Below are positions 1-8,370 of a stretch of DNA of 64,000 nt, piece after piece (position 1 is the stretch's first letter; every line of letters starts with the position of its first letter). Where the stretch lies: the NCBI GenBank assembly GCA_930633525.1, contig CAKNFP010000002.1:1-64000 (forward strand), given 5' to 3'. Position numbers and translations under genes: made by a program. The notes beneath the pieces were generated by a model. The model saw only the letters and a list, made by a program, of their open reading frames with translations, did not search any database and was not told the DNA's origin. The DNA is from Hyphomicrobiales bacterium (GTDB lineage Bacteria; Pseudomonadota; Alphaproteobacteria; Rhizobiales; Beijerinckiaceae).

Positions 1-1416
1 GCCGACCTGGTAGAGCGGAATGATGAACCGCTCGGTCCGAACCCGCTCATGCACGCCGCGATAGGCTTCGAGCCGCTTTTTCTCATCAAGTGTCTGGCGG
101 GCTTCCACCAGGAGGCTGTCGATGGCCTTGTCATTGGCGTTGGCCCAGCCACTCGACGAGTGGAGAATCGGAAACAGCACCCCATCCGCATCCTGGCAGG
201 CGCAGGACCAGCGGCTGAACGCCATCTGCGGAATGACGTCCGGTCCGCTCTGCATCTGCTTCAGCCAGGTCGCCATATCCGTCATATCGATTTTGACGTT
301 CAGGCCGGCCTCGCGCAGCATCTGCTGGATCGCCTGCACCACCCGCTGGTCATAAACCGGCGAGGTCAGAAGCCCGATCTCCTGCTTGCCCTTGGGGCCG
401 GCTTCAGCCACGAGCGCCTTGGCTTTGGCGAGATCGAAGGGCAGTGCCTCGATGCCTTCGACCCAGCCGACATGGGCTGGCGAGAGCATCTGCGGAACCG
501 CCTTGTCATAGCCACCCAGGATGCCGTCGACGAGCCCCTCCTTGTCGATGGCATAGGCAATGGCCTCACGCAGCTTCGGATCGTTGAGCGGCGCCTTCTG
601 CACGTTCATGGCGAGATAGGCGACGCGTTCGGTCAGGACGGAAAGAACCTTCGCCCTCGGCGAATTCTTGAGCTGCGCCGCGAGATCGGAATCGAGCGTT
701 ACGGCGAGATCCGTGGTGCCTGCCTGGAGATTGGCGACTCGGGTCGCGGCATCCGGAACGGCCCGGAATACGGCGGTGGGGAAGGGGCCTTTCTGGCCCC
801 AGTAAGTGGGGTTGGCGCTGAGCGTGACCTGCACGCCGCGTTGCCAGTTGTCGAATTTGTAGGGGCCGCTTCCGACGGGCTTCAGGTTGAACTCATCCTT
901 GCCGACGGCCTCGACCACGTGCTTCGGCACGATCGACAGTTTGACGAGTTGGGCGAGCAGCGCGGGATAGGCTCCGTCCGTCGTCAACTTCACCGTCGTC
1001 GGATTGACGGCCTCCGCCTTGATGATCTTGTTGAACTGGCTGAGCTGCGGGCTGCCGAACTTCGGATCGGTGATGCGCTGGACGCTGAAAGCGATATCCT
1101 CGGCGGTCAGTTTCTTGCCGTCGTGGAAGGTGACGTCATCGCGGATCTGGAACTCGATGTCCGTATCCGACAGGTATTTCCAGGATGTCGCGATCTGCGG
1201 GACGATCTCGCCTTTATCGTCACGCGTGACGAGATTGTCGAAGATATTGCGGTAGACGAAATAGCTGTCCGGATTCCACTGCACCTGCGGATCCAGTGAC
1301 GATGGCTCGTTGACGAGATCCACCGTCAGCTTGTCCTTCGCCATCAGCGCACCCGGCGCGACGGTCAGACACAATCCAAGAAGGGCCGCCACGAGCCCCC
1401 TGCCTCGCTTCGACAT
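1..1416 (-). CDS. ABC transporter substrate-binding protein, peptide-type family 5 (partial, 3' end beyond window)
   Basis: Periplasmic solute-binding protein of the DppA/OppA type (SBP_bac_5), expected to feed a dipeptide/oligopeptide or related ABC importer. The frame stays open for 472 codons from the ATG at 1414-1416 to the window edge. The start has a GGGAGA ribosome site about 6 bases upstream and is followed by a hydrophobic signal peptide ending near an Ala-Lys-Asp junction. After it comes LVNEPSSLDPQVQWNPDSYF, the usual family-5 N-terminus. The protein is very close to the next gene at 1508-3010 over its whole visible length, so the pair arose by tandem duplication. The last 20 or so residues are missing. 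No permease or ATPase is visible; they may lie beyond the edge. The ligand cannot be read from sequence. Confidence 0.9.
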   Translation of the reverse strand, partial: MSKRGRGLVAALLGLCLTVAPGALMAKDKLTVDLVNEPSSLDPQVQWNPDSYFVYRNIFDNLVTRDDKGEIVPQIATSWKYLSDTDIEFQIRDDVTFHDGKKLTAEDIAFSVQRITDPKFGSPQLSQFNKIIKAEAVNPTTVKLTTDGAYPALLAQLVKLSIVPKHVVEAVGKDEFNLKPVGSGPYKFDNWQRGVQVTLSANPTYWGQKGPFPTAVFRAVPDAATRVANLQAGTTDLAVTLDSDLAAQLKNSPRAKVLSVLTERVAYLAMNVQKAPLNDPKLREAIAYAIDKEGLVDGILGGYDKAVPQMLSPAHVGWVEGIEALPFDLAKAKALVAEAGPKGKQEIGLLTSPVYDQRVVQAIQQMLREAGLNVKIDMTDMATWLKQMQSGPDVIPQMAFSRWSCACQDADGVLFPILHSSSGWANANDKAIDSLLVEARQTLDEKKRLEAYRGVHERVRTERFIIPLYQVG

Positions 1417-1507
1417 AACCGTTCTCCCGTTGAGTTCCATCTGAAGTGCGTTTTTTGAAGGCCCGTCGTTATGTGCTGAAGAGGGGCGGGCTTTCCCCCG
1501 TCTTCGA

Positions 1508-3010
1508 CTATTCCTTCCAGCTCATGCGATTGAGGAAGAGGCTCTCGCCGGGCGAGGGCTGCCACTGTAGAGGCTTGGCCGCGCCATAGATGGCCGCGAC
1601 CTGGTAAAGGGGCACAAGCGGCACATCCTCGGCGACAATCTCGTGGATCTGCCGATAGTCCTCGAGCCGCTTCTTCTCATCGAGCGTGGCGCGGGCGTCC
1701 TCAAGCAAGGCATCGGCCTTGTCATTGCGATAGACGGACCAGGAACTGCTCTTGTGGAGGAGCGGGAAGAGAACACCGTCGGCATCCTGGCAGGAGCACG
1801 ACCACCGGCCGAAGCTCAGCGCGGGCGTCGCGTCGAGGCCGCCCTGGGCGCGCTTCAGATAATTCGCCATGTCCGACATGTTGATCTTCACGTTCAACCC
1901 GGCCTCGGCCAGCATCTGCTGGATCGCCTGCACGATGCGCTGGTCGAAGACAGGTGACGTCGCGAGTTCGATCTCGGCCTTGGCCGCGGGACCTGCCTCG
2001 GCGACCAAGGCCCTGGCCTTGTCGAGGTCGTAAGACGGAGCCTTGATATCGGCGACCCAGCCCACATGCGAGGGTGTCAGCATCTCCGGCACGGGTTTGT
2101 CGTAACCCCCGAGAATACCGTCGATCAGGCCGTCCTTGTCGATCGCATAAGCCACCGCCTGCCTGACCTTCGTATTGTCGAAGGGAGGCTTTGTCGGGTT
2201 GAGGCGAAGATAAGCGACGCGCTCGGTCAGCACCGAGAGCACCTTGGCCCTCGCCGAGGACTTGAGCTGCTCGGCCAGATCGGAATCGAGCGTCACGGCG
2301 ATATCGCTGGTGCCTGCCTGCAGATTGGCGACACGCGTTGACGCGTCCGGTACGGCTCGGAACACGGCGGTCGGGAAGGGGCCCTTCTCACCCCAATAGT
2401 CCGGGTTCGCCGTGAGCGTCACCTGCACGCCTCGCTGCCAGTTGTCGAACTTGTAGGGCCCGCTGCCGACCGGTTTCAGGTTGAAAGCATCCTTGCCGAC
2501 GGCCTCGACCACGTGTTTCGGCACGATCGACAGCTTGGTGAGCTGGGCGAGCAGCGCGGGATAGGCGCCGTCGGTCGTCAATTTGACCGTCGTCGGGCTT
2601 GTAGCCTCGGCCTTGATGATCTTGTTGAACTGCCCGAGCTGAGGGCTGCCGAACTTCGGATCGGTGATGCGTTGCACGCTGAAGGCGACATCCTCGGCGG
2701 TCAGTTTCTTGCCGTCATGGAAGGCGATGTCGTCACGGATCTGAAATTCGATCTCGGTGTCCGACACGTATTTCCAGGATTTCGCGACTTGGGGAATGAT
2801 GTCACCCTTGTCGTCCCGGGTCAGCAGATTGTCGAAGATGTTACGGTAGACGTAGTAGCTGTCGGGGTTCCATTGCACCTGTGGATCGAGCGAGGATGGC
2901 TCATTGACGAGATCGATTGTCAGCTTATCCTTGGCGAGAAGTGCGCCCGGCGCAGCTGCAAGAGACAGCCCAAGTAAAATTGCTGCGAATTTAGAGCTAA
3001 GTGACGTCAT
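1508..3010 (-). CDS. ABC transporter substrate-binding protein, peptide-type family 5
   Basis: Full-length family-5 periplasmic binding protein of 500 residues, a normal length for DppA-like proteins. I chose the ATG at 3008-3010 because GGGGAGAA lies about 5 bases before it; a TTG 15 bases further out would swallow that ribosome site. A signal peptide of about 30 residues (hydrophobic AAILLGLSLAAAPGALLA) precedes KDKLTIDLVNEPSSLDPQ. The gene begins 35 bases after the GntR gene (3046-3846) and ends 91 bases before its paralogue, so the three probably form one transcript. Two near-identical binding proteins in a row suggest ligand diversification or dosage. Substrate unknown. Confidence 0.93.
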   Translation of the reverse strand: MTSLSSKFAAILLGLSLAAAPGALLAKDKLTIDLVNEPSSLDPQVQWNPDSYYVYRNIFDNLLTRDDKGDIIPQVAKSWKYVSDTEIEFQIRDDIAFHDGKKLTAEDVAFSVQRITDPKFGSPQLGQFNKIIKAEATSPTTVKLTTDGAYPALLAQLTKLSIVPKHVVEAVGKDAFNLKPVGSGPYKFDNWQRGVQVTLTANPDYWGEKGPFPTAVFRAVPDASTRVANLQAGTSDIAVTLDSDLAEQLKSSARAKVLSVLTERVAYLRLNPTKPPFDNTKVRQAVAYAIDKDGLIDGILGGYDKPVPEMLTPSHVGWVADIKAPSYDLDKARALVAEAGPAAKAEIELATSPVFDQRIVQAIQQMLAEAGLNVKINMSDMANYLKRAQGGLDATPALSFGRWSCSCQDADGVLFPLLHKSSSWSVYRNDKADALLEDARATLDEKKRLEDYRQIHEIVAEDVPLVPLYQVAAIYGAAKPLQWQPSPGESLFLNRMSWKE

Positions 3011-3045
3011 CTGAGTTCTCCCCAAAACACGCTAGACTGTCATGC

Positions 3046-3846
3046 TCAAGATCTGCGTGGCGTATCCAATGTCCCGATAGGCGGCACGCTCGTCGTTGCA
3101 TTTGATGTCGACTTGTCGCGAATACGGCGCGCGGATCGTTTTTCCACAGCGCCCATTGTGAAATCGGAGCGCTTCAGCACTGCCTGCCCGACAAAATGTT
3201 CGAAAGCGTCGATATCGCGAAGCAGTTCCGCGCTGGCTTGCCTCGCGTCGCCGGCCCGCAGCGCCGTAACGAGATCGGCTCGGGATGCTGGATGATACTT
3301 GATATCACCGGTCTCGAGGAAGGCCAGAACCCGGGTGCAATGGTCCCAGGTCTCCGTGAGCCATTTGCGCTGGAAAACCCCGCTCTCGATCGCGATGACG
3401 TCCATGATCTGGCGGTCGGTGACGCGCGCGGTGGTAATGGCTTGGATATCTCCCCTGCCCGTGAGAGCCACATCGAGCATTACGAGCGATTCAAGGCGAG
3501 AAATTTCGGCAGCCGAGAGCTTGCGTTTTGCCAGGATTGGCTCGATCTGGCGCCGCGCCGCAATGAGGCTGCTGATCAGAGCCCCGGTTATCGGCGCGGC
3601 GCGCCAGCCCTGACGCGGCAGGGGCGTCACGAGGCCTTCCCCGGCAAGGCCTGCGAGTGCCCCACGGATGCTCGCTCGCCCCAGCCTGTAACGGAGTTCG
3701 ATTTCGACCTCGGAGAAGGCCGAACCCGGCACGATGTCACAGGTTAGCAGGGCGTGGCGGAGCACCTGCCCGGCGACTGCATTCTTGGTCGCAGGTCCGG
3801 GCGGTACCGTGGTCAGAAACGGTGAAGATCGATCGAGCATATGCAT
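3046..3846 (-). CDS. GntR-family transcriptional regulator (FCD type)
   Basis: DNA-binding regulator with an N-terminal winged helix-turn-helix (SEVEIELRYRLGRASIRGAL, followed by LAGEGLVTPLPRQGWRAAP) and an all-helical C-terminal FCD-like ligand domain to about residue 225. The last 40 residues are basic and low in complexity (KRSARRIRDKS). The frame opens at a GTG at 3873, but that codon lies inside a perfect palindrome, so I prefer the ATG at 3844-3846 (or the next ATG at 3838-3840); no clear ribosome site separates them. The gene heads the transcript carrying the two family-5 binding proteins and probably controls it, and itself, through the paired operators at 3860-3896. Confidence 0.85.
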   Translation of the reverse strand: MHMLDRSSPFLTTVPPGPATKNAVAGQVLRHALLTCDIVPGSAFSEVEIELRYRLGRASIRGALAGLAGEGLVTPLPRQGWRAAPITGALISSLIAARRQIEPILAKRKLSAAEISRLESLVMLDVALTGRGDIQAITTARVTDRQIMDVIAIESGVFQRKWLTETWDHCTRVLAFLETGDIKYHPASRADLVTALRAGDARQASAELLRDIDAFEHFVGQAVLKRSDFTMGAVEKRSARRIRDKSTSNATTSVPPIGTLDTPRRS

Positions 3847-3859
3847 AGCTGAGCACAGC

Positions 3860-3896
3860 TTGTGACATCTCACAAGTCATTTGTGAGATGTCACAA
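3860..3896. promoter_or_regulatory. Paired palindromic operators upstream of the gntR-SBP operon
   Basis: Two 16-base palindromes, TTGTGACATCTCACAA (3860-3875) and TTGTGAGATGTCACAA (3881-3896), are exact reverse complements of each other. Their centres are 21 bases apart, two helical turns, so both would face the same side of the helix. They lie 14-50 bases before the chosen gntR start. Half-sites TTGTGA/TCACAA with a 4-base core fit a dimeric GntR regulator; autoregulation is inference. Confidence 0.75.
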
Positions 3897-4061
3897 AGAG
3901 CGAATGCTTCGATCTGGCCACGACCAAGGGAGCTGTTCCGCATCCCTGATCGAGCCGGGATGCCCGACGCGTGTTGCCGGCGGCGAGGAAAGGGGTGCGG
4001 AAGACGCGCTTCGGCGTGTTCCGTGCTTGCAATTGTCTGTCGTTGTGGCTGCCGCCTGATC

Positions 4062-4760
4062 TTATGTCAGGTAGGGGTCCATGCCGTGGCGGATATGGTC
4101 GCCGAGCGCCTGTTTCGCGGCTGCAAGATCGCGTTGACGCAAGGCCTCGACGATGGCGTCGTGTTCGCTCACGATCATGTCCAGATTGTCGGGCCCACGC
4201 CCGAACAGCGTCTGGGCAACGCGTTGATGATAGCCCAGCGTGCTGTAGGCCTCGTCGATGAACGGATTCTGGGCGAGCCCGACGATCAGCCGGTGGAAAT
4301 GGGCATTGCGATCGATGAAGTCGCGAAAGCTCGCGAACTCTGGGCCATAGTCACCATTGCGAATGGTCGCATTGATGGCGGCGAGTTGTTCGACGAGTGC
4401 GTCGGTGAGATTGGCGAAGCCTTGCTCGAGTGCCCCCAGTTCCACGACGAGCCGTGCCTCGAAGAGCTTGCGCATCTCGAAGCCCTCGGGGGCCGGGGCG
4501 ACACGATAGCCCTTGTTCGATTCATGAGTGACCAGCCGTTCGACCTTGAGGCGGGCGAGCGCCTCACGCACGGGAATGAGGCTGACGCCGAATTCAGCCG
4601 CGAGCTTGTCGATGATGATGCGCTCGCCGGCGGTCATGAGCCGGTCCGTGATGCGCCGGTGCAACTCGTCGTGAATCTGGTCGACCAGATTGGAGCGCTG
4701 CAGATCGCTCCGTCCTGCGCGGGCGGAAGAAGGCAAAGCAGGCTCGCGTATGGGGTCCAT
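4062..4760 (-). CDS. GntR-family transcriptional regulator (FCD type)
   Basis: Regulator of 232 residues: N-terminal winged helix (VDQIHDELHRRITDRLMTAG, then DKLAAEFGVSLIPVREALAR) followed by an FCD domain. The FCD domain shows acidic and His positions typical of metal-dependent members (FRDFIDRNAHFHRLI, SEHDAIVEALRQRD, LGDHIRHGMD). The frame runs upstream to 4904, but the extension is low-complexity and lacks a ribosome site. The ATG at 4758-4760, or the in-frame GTG one codon earlier, sits 7-10 bases after AAAGG. The gene is divergent from the CoA-transferase/TRAP cluster starting at 4974 and is its likely regulator, acting at the dyad at 4921-4949. Confidence 0.88.
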   Translation of the reverse strand: MDPIREPALPSSARAGRSDLQRSNLVDQIHDELHRRITDRLMTAGERIIIDKLAAEFGVSLIPVREALARLKVERLVTHESNKGYRVAPAPEGFEMRKLFEARLVVELGALEQGFANLTDALVEQLAAINATIRNGDYGPEFASFRDFIDRNAHFHRLIVGLAQNPFIDEAYSTLGYHQRVAQTLFGRGPDNLDMIVSEHDAIVEALRQRDLAAAKQALGDHIRHGMDPYLT

Positions 4761-4920
4761 CACATCGTGACCTTTATAGCCTTTGCCCGATTCTCGGAAG
4801 CGGAAAGCCGATGGGCCGCGCGAACCGTCGGGCAGGTCCAAGCCTTCTCTGATCCAAGCCTTCTCTGGTTCATGCCGTCTCCGGCACAGACCGGGATAAC
4901 GCACTTTTGCTACTTGCGAT

Positions 4921-4949
4921 CATAGATCATATATGATTTATGATCTATG
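4921..4949. promoter_or_regulatory. Nested dyad operator in the gntR / CoA-transferase divergent promoter
   Basis: A 10-base inverted repeat, CATAGATCAT (4921-4930) and ATGATCTATG (4940-4949), encloses a second perfect palindrome ATCATATATGAT (4926-4937). The site is strikingly AT-rich against its surroundings. ATCATATATGAT-like sites are usual for FCD-type GntR regulators. It lies 25 bases before the preferred start of the CoA-transferase gene, so it probably mediates repression of the 4974-11363 cluster by the divergent regulator. Confidence 0.7.
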
Positions 4950-4973
4950 GATTGTTCAACCAGGCAGGTTCCC

Positions 4974-6185
4974 GTGTCCGCCGCAACTCATTCCTCCAGT
5001 TCCGTCCTCAGGGGCGTCAGAGTCCTCGATTTGACGATCGCCATGGCTGGCCCGTTGGCAACGTCGCGCATGAGCGATCTCGGCGCCGACGTCATCAAGA
5101 TCGAGTCCCCCACCGGGGATTTCTCCCGGCAATGGCCGATCGACGGCTATTGGCACGGTGAGGAGTCGAGTGCGTTCCTCATGCTCAATCGCGGCAAGCG
5201 TGGCATATGCCTCGACCTGAAGCAGCCTTCGTCGCAGCAAGTCTTGCACCGGCTCGTCGCCCAGTCCGATATTCTGGTGCAGAACTTCCGGCCGCGCGTC
5301 GCCGCGAAGCTCGGCATCGATTTCGCCACGCTCAATCGCATCAACCCAAAGCTGGTCTACGTGGCCATCAGCGGTTACGGCGACGAGGGGCCGATGGTCG
5401 ACAGGCCGGGCCAGGACCTTCTGGTGCAGTCCTTCTCCGGTTTGGCATTCAACGCGGGCACGGACGATGGCCTGCCCCATCCCTCGCCGGTCTATATGGT
5501 CGATACCTGCGCCTCGCATCTGGCGACGGAGGCCGCGCTGTCCGGCTACATCGAGGCCCAGCGCACGGGCCAGGGGCGCGAGTTCAAGGTATCGCTGCTC
5601 GCCGCCGCTCTGGAAATCCAGATCCAGGAGATCTCCACTTTTCTCAACACCGGGCGTCTGGCACCACGGTCCGAACGGCCTTTCGCCAGCGTGTACATGG
5701 AGCCGCCCTACGGCATCTACCGGACCGCGGACGGCTTCCTCGCGATCGCGCAGGCACGCTTTCCCGCTCTTGCCGATGCCTTCGGAGATCCGGAGCTCGC
5801 CGGGCTCGGCGAGGAAGCGCCGCCCCACGCCGATGTCGAGGCGCGCCGCCGCTGGCGCGACAAGGCGGCGGGCCATGTCGCGCGGCATGTCGCCAAATAT
5901 ACGACAGAAGATCTGATCAGCCGGCTGACCCCGCTCGATATCTGGGTCAATCCGGTTCAGAGCTACGCGGATCTCGCAAAGCACGAGCAGTTCCGCCCCT
6001 TTGTCACGGAGATTGACCACGCCGGCGGTCCCTATCGTACCCTGGCGCCAGCAATCGACACTGGTGAGACACGCAGGTTCAAGACAGCGCCACGCCTCGG
6101 CGAGCATACCGACGAGGTGCTGGCGGAACTCGGCTTCGACGACAGCGCGCGTCAGGCGCTGCACACTACGGGAGCGGCCCGATGA
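4974..6185 (+). CDS. CoA-transferase family III (CaiB/BaiF type)
   Basis: Moves CoA between carboxylic acids in the cytosol and probably activates the acid imported by the downstream TRAP system. The N-terminal segment VLRGVRVLDLTIAMAGPLAT, with RMSDLGADVIKIESPTGD and later FLMLNRGKRGICLDLK, is diagnostic of family III. The Asp in the YMVDTCASHLATEAAL stretch aligns with the family's nucleophile position. I prefer the GTG at 4974, which follows AGGCAGG, to an ATG at 4947 that would fall inside the operator dyad. From GTG the protein has 403 residues, normal for the family. It overlaps the enoyl-CoA hydratase gene by 4 bases (ATGA), indicating coupled translation. Substrate unknown. Confidence 0.9.
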   Translation: MSAATHSSSSVLRGVRVLDLTIAMAGPLATSRMSDLGADVIKIESPTGDFSRQWPIDGYWHGEESSAFLMLNRGKRGICLDLKQPSSQQVLHRLVAQSDILVQNFRPRVAAKLGIDFATLNRINPKLVYVAISGYGDEGPMVDRPGQDLLVQSFSGLAFNAGTDDGLPHPSPVYMVDTCASHLATEAALSGYIEAQRTGQGREFKVSLLAAALEIQIQEISTFLNTGRLAPRSERPFASVYMEPPYGIYRTADGFLAIAQARFPALADAFGDPELAGLGEEAPPHADVEARRRWRDKAAGHVARHVAKYTTEDLISRLTPLDIWVNPVQSYADLAKHEQFRPFVTEIDHAGGPYRTLAPAIDTGETRRFKTAPRLGEHTDEVLAELGFDDSARQALHTTGAAR

Positions 6186-6937
6186 AGGCGGACATATATG
6201 TTGAGCAGGACGGGCATGTGGCTGAGCTCGTGCTCAACCGGCCGGCCAAGCTGAACACCATGACCCCGGCGATGTTCAAGCTGCTGCGCGAATTGAGCCA
6301 GGAGATCAACCAGACGCGTTCCATCCACGTCGTTGTGCTGAGGGGGGAGGGCGAGCGGGCGTTTTGTGCCGGCACAGACATCAATACGCTCAAGGAATAC
6401 GAAGACTTCTGGGATTGGCGCAATCGCGTCGACTATGTCACCCAGATCCGCGCCATTCGCCAGCCGGTCATTGCCGTTCTGCGTGGCTGGGCGCTCGGCG
6501 GCGGGCATGAACTCGCTGTTGCCTCCGACATTCGCATCGCCGCGCGCAGTGCGGTTCTCGGTTCGCCGGAAATCGGGCTGGGCTGGGTGGGAGCAGGTGG
6601 GACCTCCCAATATCTGCCACGCCTGGTCGGCTATGGACAGGCCATGCGGATCTTGCTCACGGGTCAGCGCATCACCGCCGACGAGGCCCTGCGGATCGGC
6701 CTCGTCGAGGAAGTGGTGGACGATGACGAGGTATTGCCGCGCGCCCGCGCGCTTGCCCGGCAGATCGCCAGCTATTCACCGGTCGCCACCCAAGCGACCA
6801 AGGCCGCTGTGCGGGCCGGCATGAACGGCAATCTTGATCTTGGCCTCCAGATCGAGAACGAATTGATGGCGCTGTGCTTCGCGGCCGGCAATGACAAGGC
6901 GGGCGCGCAGATGTTCAACGCGCGCAAGACGCCGTGA
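6182..6937 (+). CDS. Enoyl-CoA hydratase/isomerase family protein
   Basis: Crotonase-fold enzyme of 251 residues acting on an acyl-CoA, likely the product of the CoA-transferase just upstream. ERAFCAGTDINTL and WALGGGHELAVASDIRIA supply the two oxyanion-hole segments; GSPEIGLGWVGAGGTSQYLP carries a Glu at a usual catalytic position, and ITADEALRIGLVEEVVDDDE is the standard C-terminal element. The start overlaps the upstream stop by 4 bases and its own stop overlaps a GTG of the next gene, so the three form a tight operon. Hydration, isomerisation or another crotonase reaction cannot be told apart here. Confidence 0.9.
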   Translation: MKADIYVEQDGHVAELVLNRPAKLNTMTPAMFKLLRELSQEINQTRSIHVVVLRGEGERAFCAGTDINTLKEYEDFWDWRNRVDYVTQIRAIRQPVIAVLRGWALGGGHELAVASDIRIAARSAVLGSPEIGLGWVGAGGTSQYLPRLVGYGQAMRILLTGQRITADEALRIGLVEEVVDDDEVLPRARALARQIASYSPVATQATKAAVRAGMNGNLDLGLQIENELMALCFAAGNDKAGAQMFNARKTP

Positions 6938-8145
6938 CGGGGGCGGGCATGGCGGAAGGGGAGAAGCGGTCAGACAGGCCGCTGCGCGGGATAACTTGGG
7001 GGCATCGGCGCGCGATCGACCCTTTGGTCGAGGCGAGCCGGGTCTTTGCCGCGCGGCACGGCGGCCGCAGCGTCGAATGGACGGTTCGTGATCTCAGGGC
7101 CTTTGAGCACCAGCCTCTCGCCGAGGCCATCCGCGATTGCGATCTCCTGGTGTTCGATCATCCCTTCATCGGAGAGATTGCGGGCTCGGGCCTGTTCCTT
7201 TCGCTCGATGACGTGCTGGCGCGGGTTCCAGGCGGCACGGCCGAGGCGACTTACGCTGGGCCATCGCTGAGAAGCTACCGCTGGCAGGGGAAGGTCTGGG
7301 GTGCGCCGGTCGATGCGGCGACCATGAACGCGATCTACCGCCCGGACCTGCTGCGGCCATTCGAGTGTCCCGTGCCCCGGCAATGGGAGGAGGTGATTGC
7401 GCTGGGCCGCGCCGCGCGTCGGCAGGGGCTTTGGCTCGGCCTCGCCAATGGCGATCACCACGGCTTTCTGGCGGTCGGCACGCTGATGCACAACAGAGGC
7501 GCGCGTTGGACGGAGACGCCCGAGGGAGGCCTTGTCTTCGATCTGGATGCGTTCGCCCGCGCGGTGGATGCTCTCGATGAGGTCAACAGCTATGCGCATC
7601 CGGACAGTGGGCATTTCAACTCCATCGCCCTGCATGACGCGATGACGACCCGTGATGATCTCGTCTACTGCCCGTTGACCTATGGCTACGCGACCTATGG
7701 CGAAGCCGATTTCGGCCAGCGGCGCTTGGCCTTCGGTCCCTTCCCCGGGCTCGATGCGCCGCAATGCGCGGGGACGTTGGTCGGCGGCGCGGCCGTCGGT
7801 ATAACGGCGCATTGCGCCGATCCCGAAGCTGCGAGAGCCTATGTCGCCTTCCTGCTGCAAAGCGAAACCCAAGACGACATCTTCGCCAGCCATCACGGCC
7901 AGCCGGCGACGATGTCGGCTTGGGCGGACGGCGCGATCGATCAAGCCTTCAACGGCTATTTTTTAGCGGTGGGGGAGACGCTGCAGCAGGCTGCGATCCG
8001 CCCTCGCTTCAAAGGCTTCGGCCGTTTTGAAAAGCAGGCCGGCCATCATGTCGGTTCTTACCTGAGAAAGGAGACGAAGCGGTCGGCATTACTGGCGGCG
8101 ATGCGCGACCTCGTGGACGCGACGCAGGCTCGGGCTGTGGCCTGA
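6934..8145 (+). CDS. Family-1-like solute-binding protein without signal peptide
   Basis: A 403-residue protein resembling extracellular family-1 (carbohydrate-type) binding proteins: YRWQGKVWGAPVDAATMNAI, followed by a domain-crossing region and the C-terminal half ADPEAARAYVAFLLQSETQD. The N-terminus (MTGAGMAEGEKRSDRPLRGI) is charged and has no signal peptide, membrane segment or lipobox, so the product should stay in the cytosol. The GTG at 6934 overlaps the hydratase stop; an in-frame ATG at 6949 is an alternative and gives the same conclusion. No ABC permease is nearby, and the cluster's importer is of TRAP type. It may be a cytosolic ligand-binding or enzyme-like descendant. Function unknown. 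Confidence 0.75.
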   Translation: MTGAGMAEGEKRSDRPLRGITWGHRRAIDPLVEASRVFAARHGGRSVEWTVRDLRAFEHQPLAEAIRDCDLLVFDHPFIGEIAGSGLFLSLDDVLARVPGGTAEATYAGPSLRSYRWQGKVWGAPVDAATMNAIYRPDLLRPFECPVPRQWEEVIALGRAARRQGLWLGLANGDHHGFLAVGTLMHNRGARWTETPEGGLVFDLDAFARAVDALDEVNSYAHPDSGHFNSIALHDAMTTRDDLVYCPLTYGYATYGEADFGQRRLAFGPFPGLDAPQCAGTLVGGAAVGITAHCADPEAARAYVAFLLQSETQDDIFASHHGQPATMSAWADGAIDQAFNGYFLAVGETLQQAAIRPRFKGFGRFEKQAGHHVGSYLRKETKRSALLAAMRDLVDATQARAVA

Positions 8146-8184
8146 GCTTCGCCGGGCCGTGGTACTGCAACGGCGAATGAAAGC

Positions 8185-8199
8185 GGAGACACTGTCTCC
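8185..8199. promoter_or_regulatory. Perfect palindrome upstream of dctP
   Basis: GGAGACACTGTCTCC has 7-base perfect arms around one central base, 40 bases after the stop of the binding-protein-like gene and about 170 bases before dctP. It could be an operator or a processing hairpin within the 225-base gap 8146-8370. No other feature is convincing there. No run of T follows, so it is not an intrinsic terminator. Confidence 0.4.
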
Positions 8200-8370
8200 C
8201 AAGATGATGAGATCGGTCGAACGGACCGGCGAATATTCAATCTGGCAGCGCGGCAAGCCTTGGGACAAGCCCGTCTCGGGGGCTGGCGGGTTGCTTCTGC
8301 CCAGTGAGGCCGGCGACCGCGATATCTTCGGTATCAGGTCGCCCTTGCTGAAGGAAATCGGGAGGGTCAC

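Noticed and set aside
49..1299. Plus-strand frame of 416 codons at the left edge
   Set aside because: It is antisense to the family-5 binding-protein gene, whose minus-strand frame has a signal peptide, ribosome site and close similarity to the neighbouring paralogue.
3860..3896. CRP-like sites (TGTGA...TCACA)
   Set aside because: The half-sites match, but the core is 4 bases instead of the 6 required by CRP/FNR proteins; a GntR operator fits better.
4956..6164. Long open frame on the minus strand (about 400 codons) opposite the CoA-transferase gene
   Set aside because: It mirrors a GC-rich real gene, shows no protein family features and has an amino acid mix (Arg, Gly, Asp rich) typical of antisense frames. 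Similar antisense frames opposite 30412-31725, 39098-40603 and 51776-53389 were dropped for the same reason.
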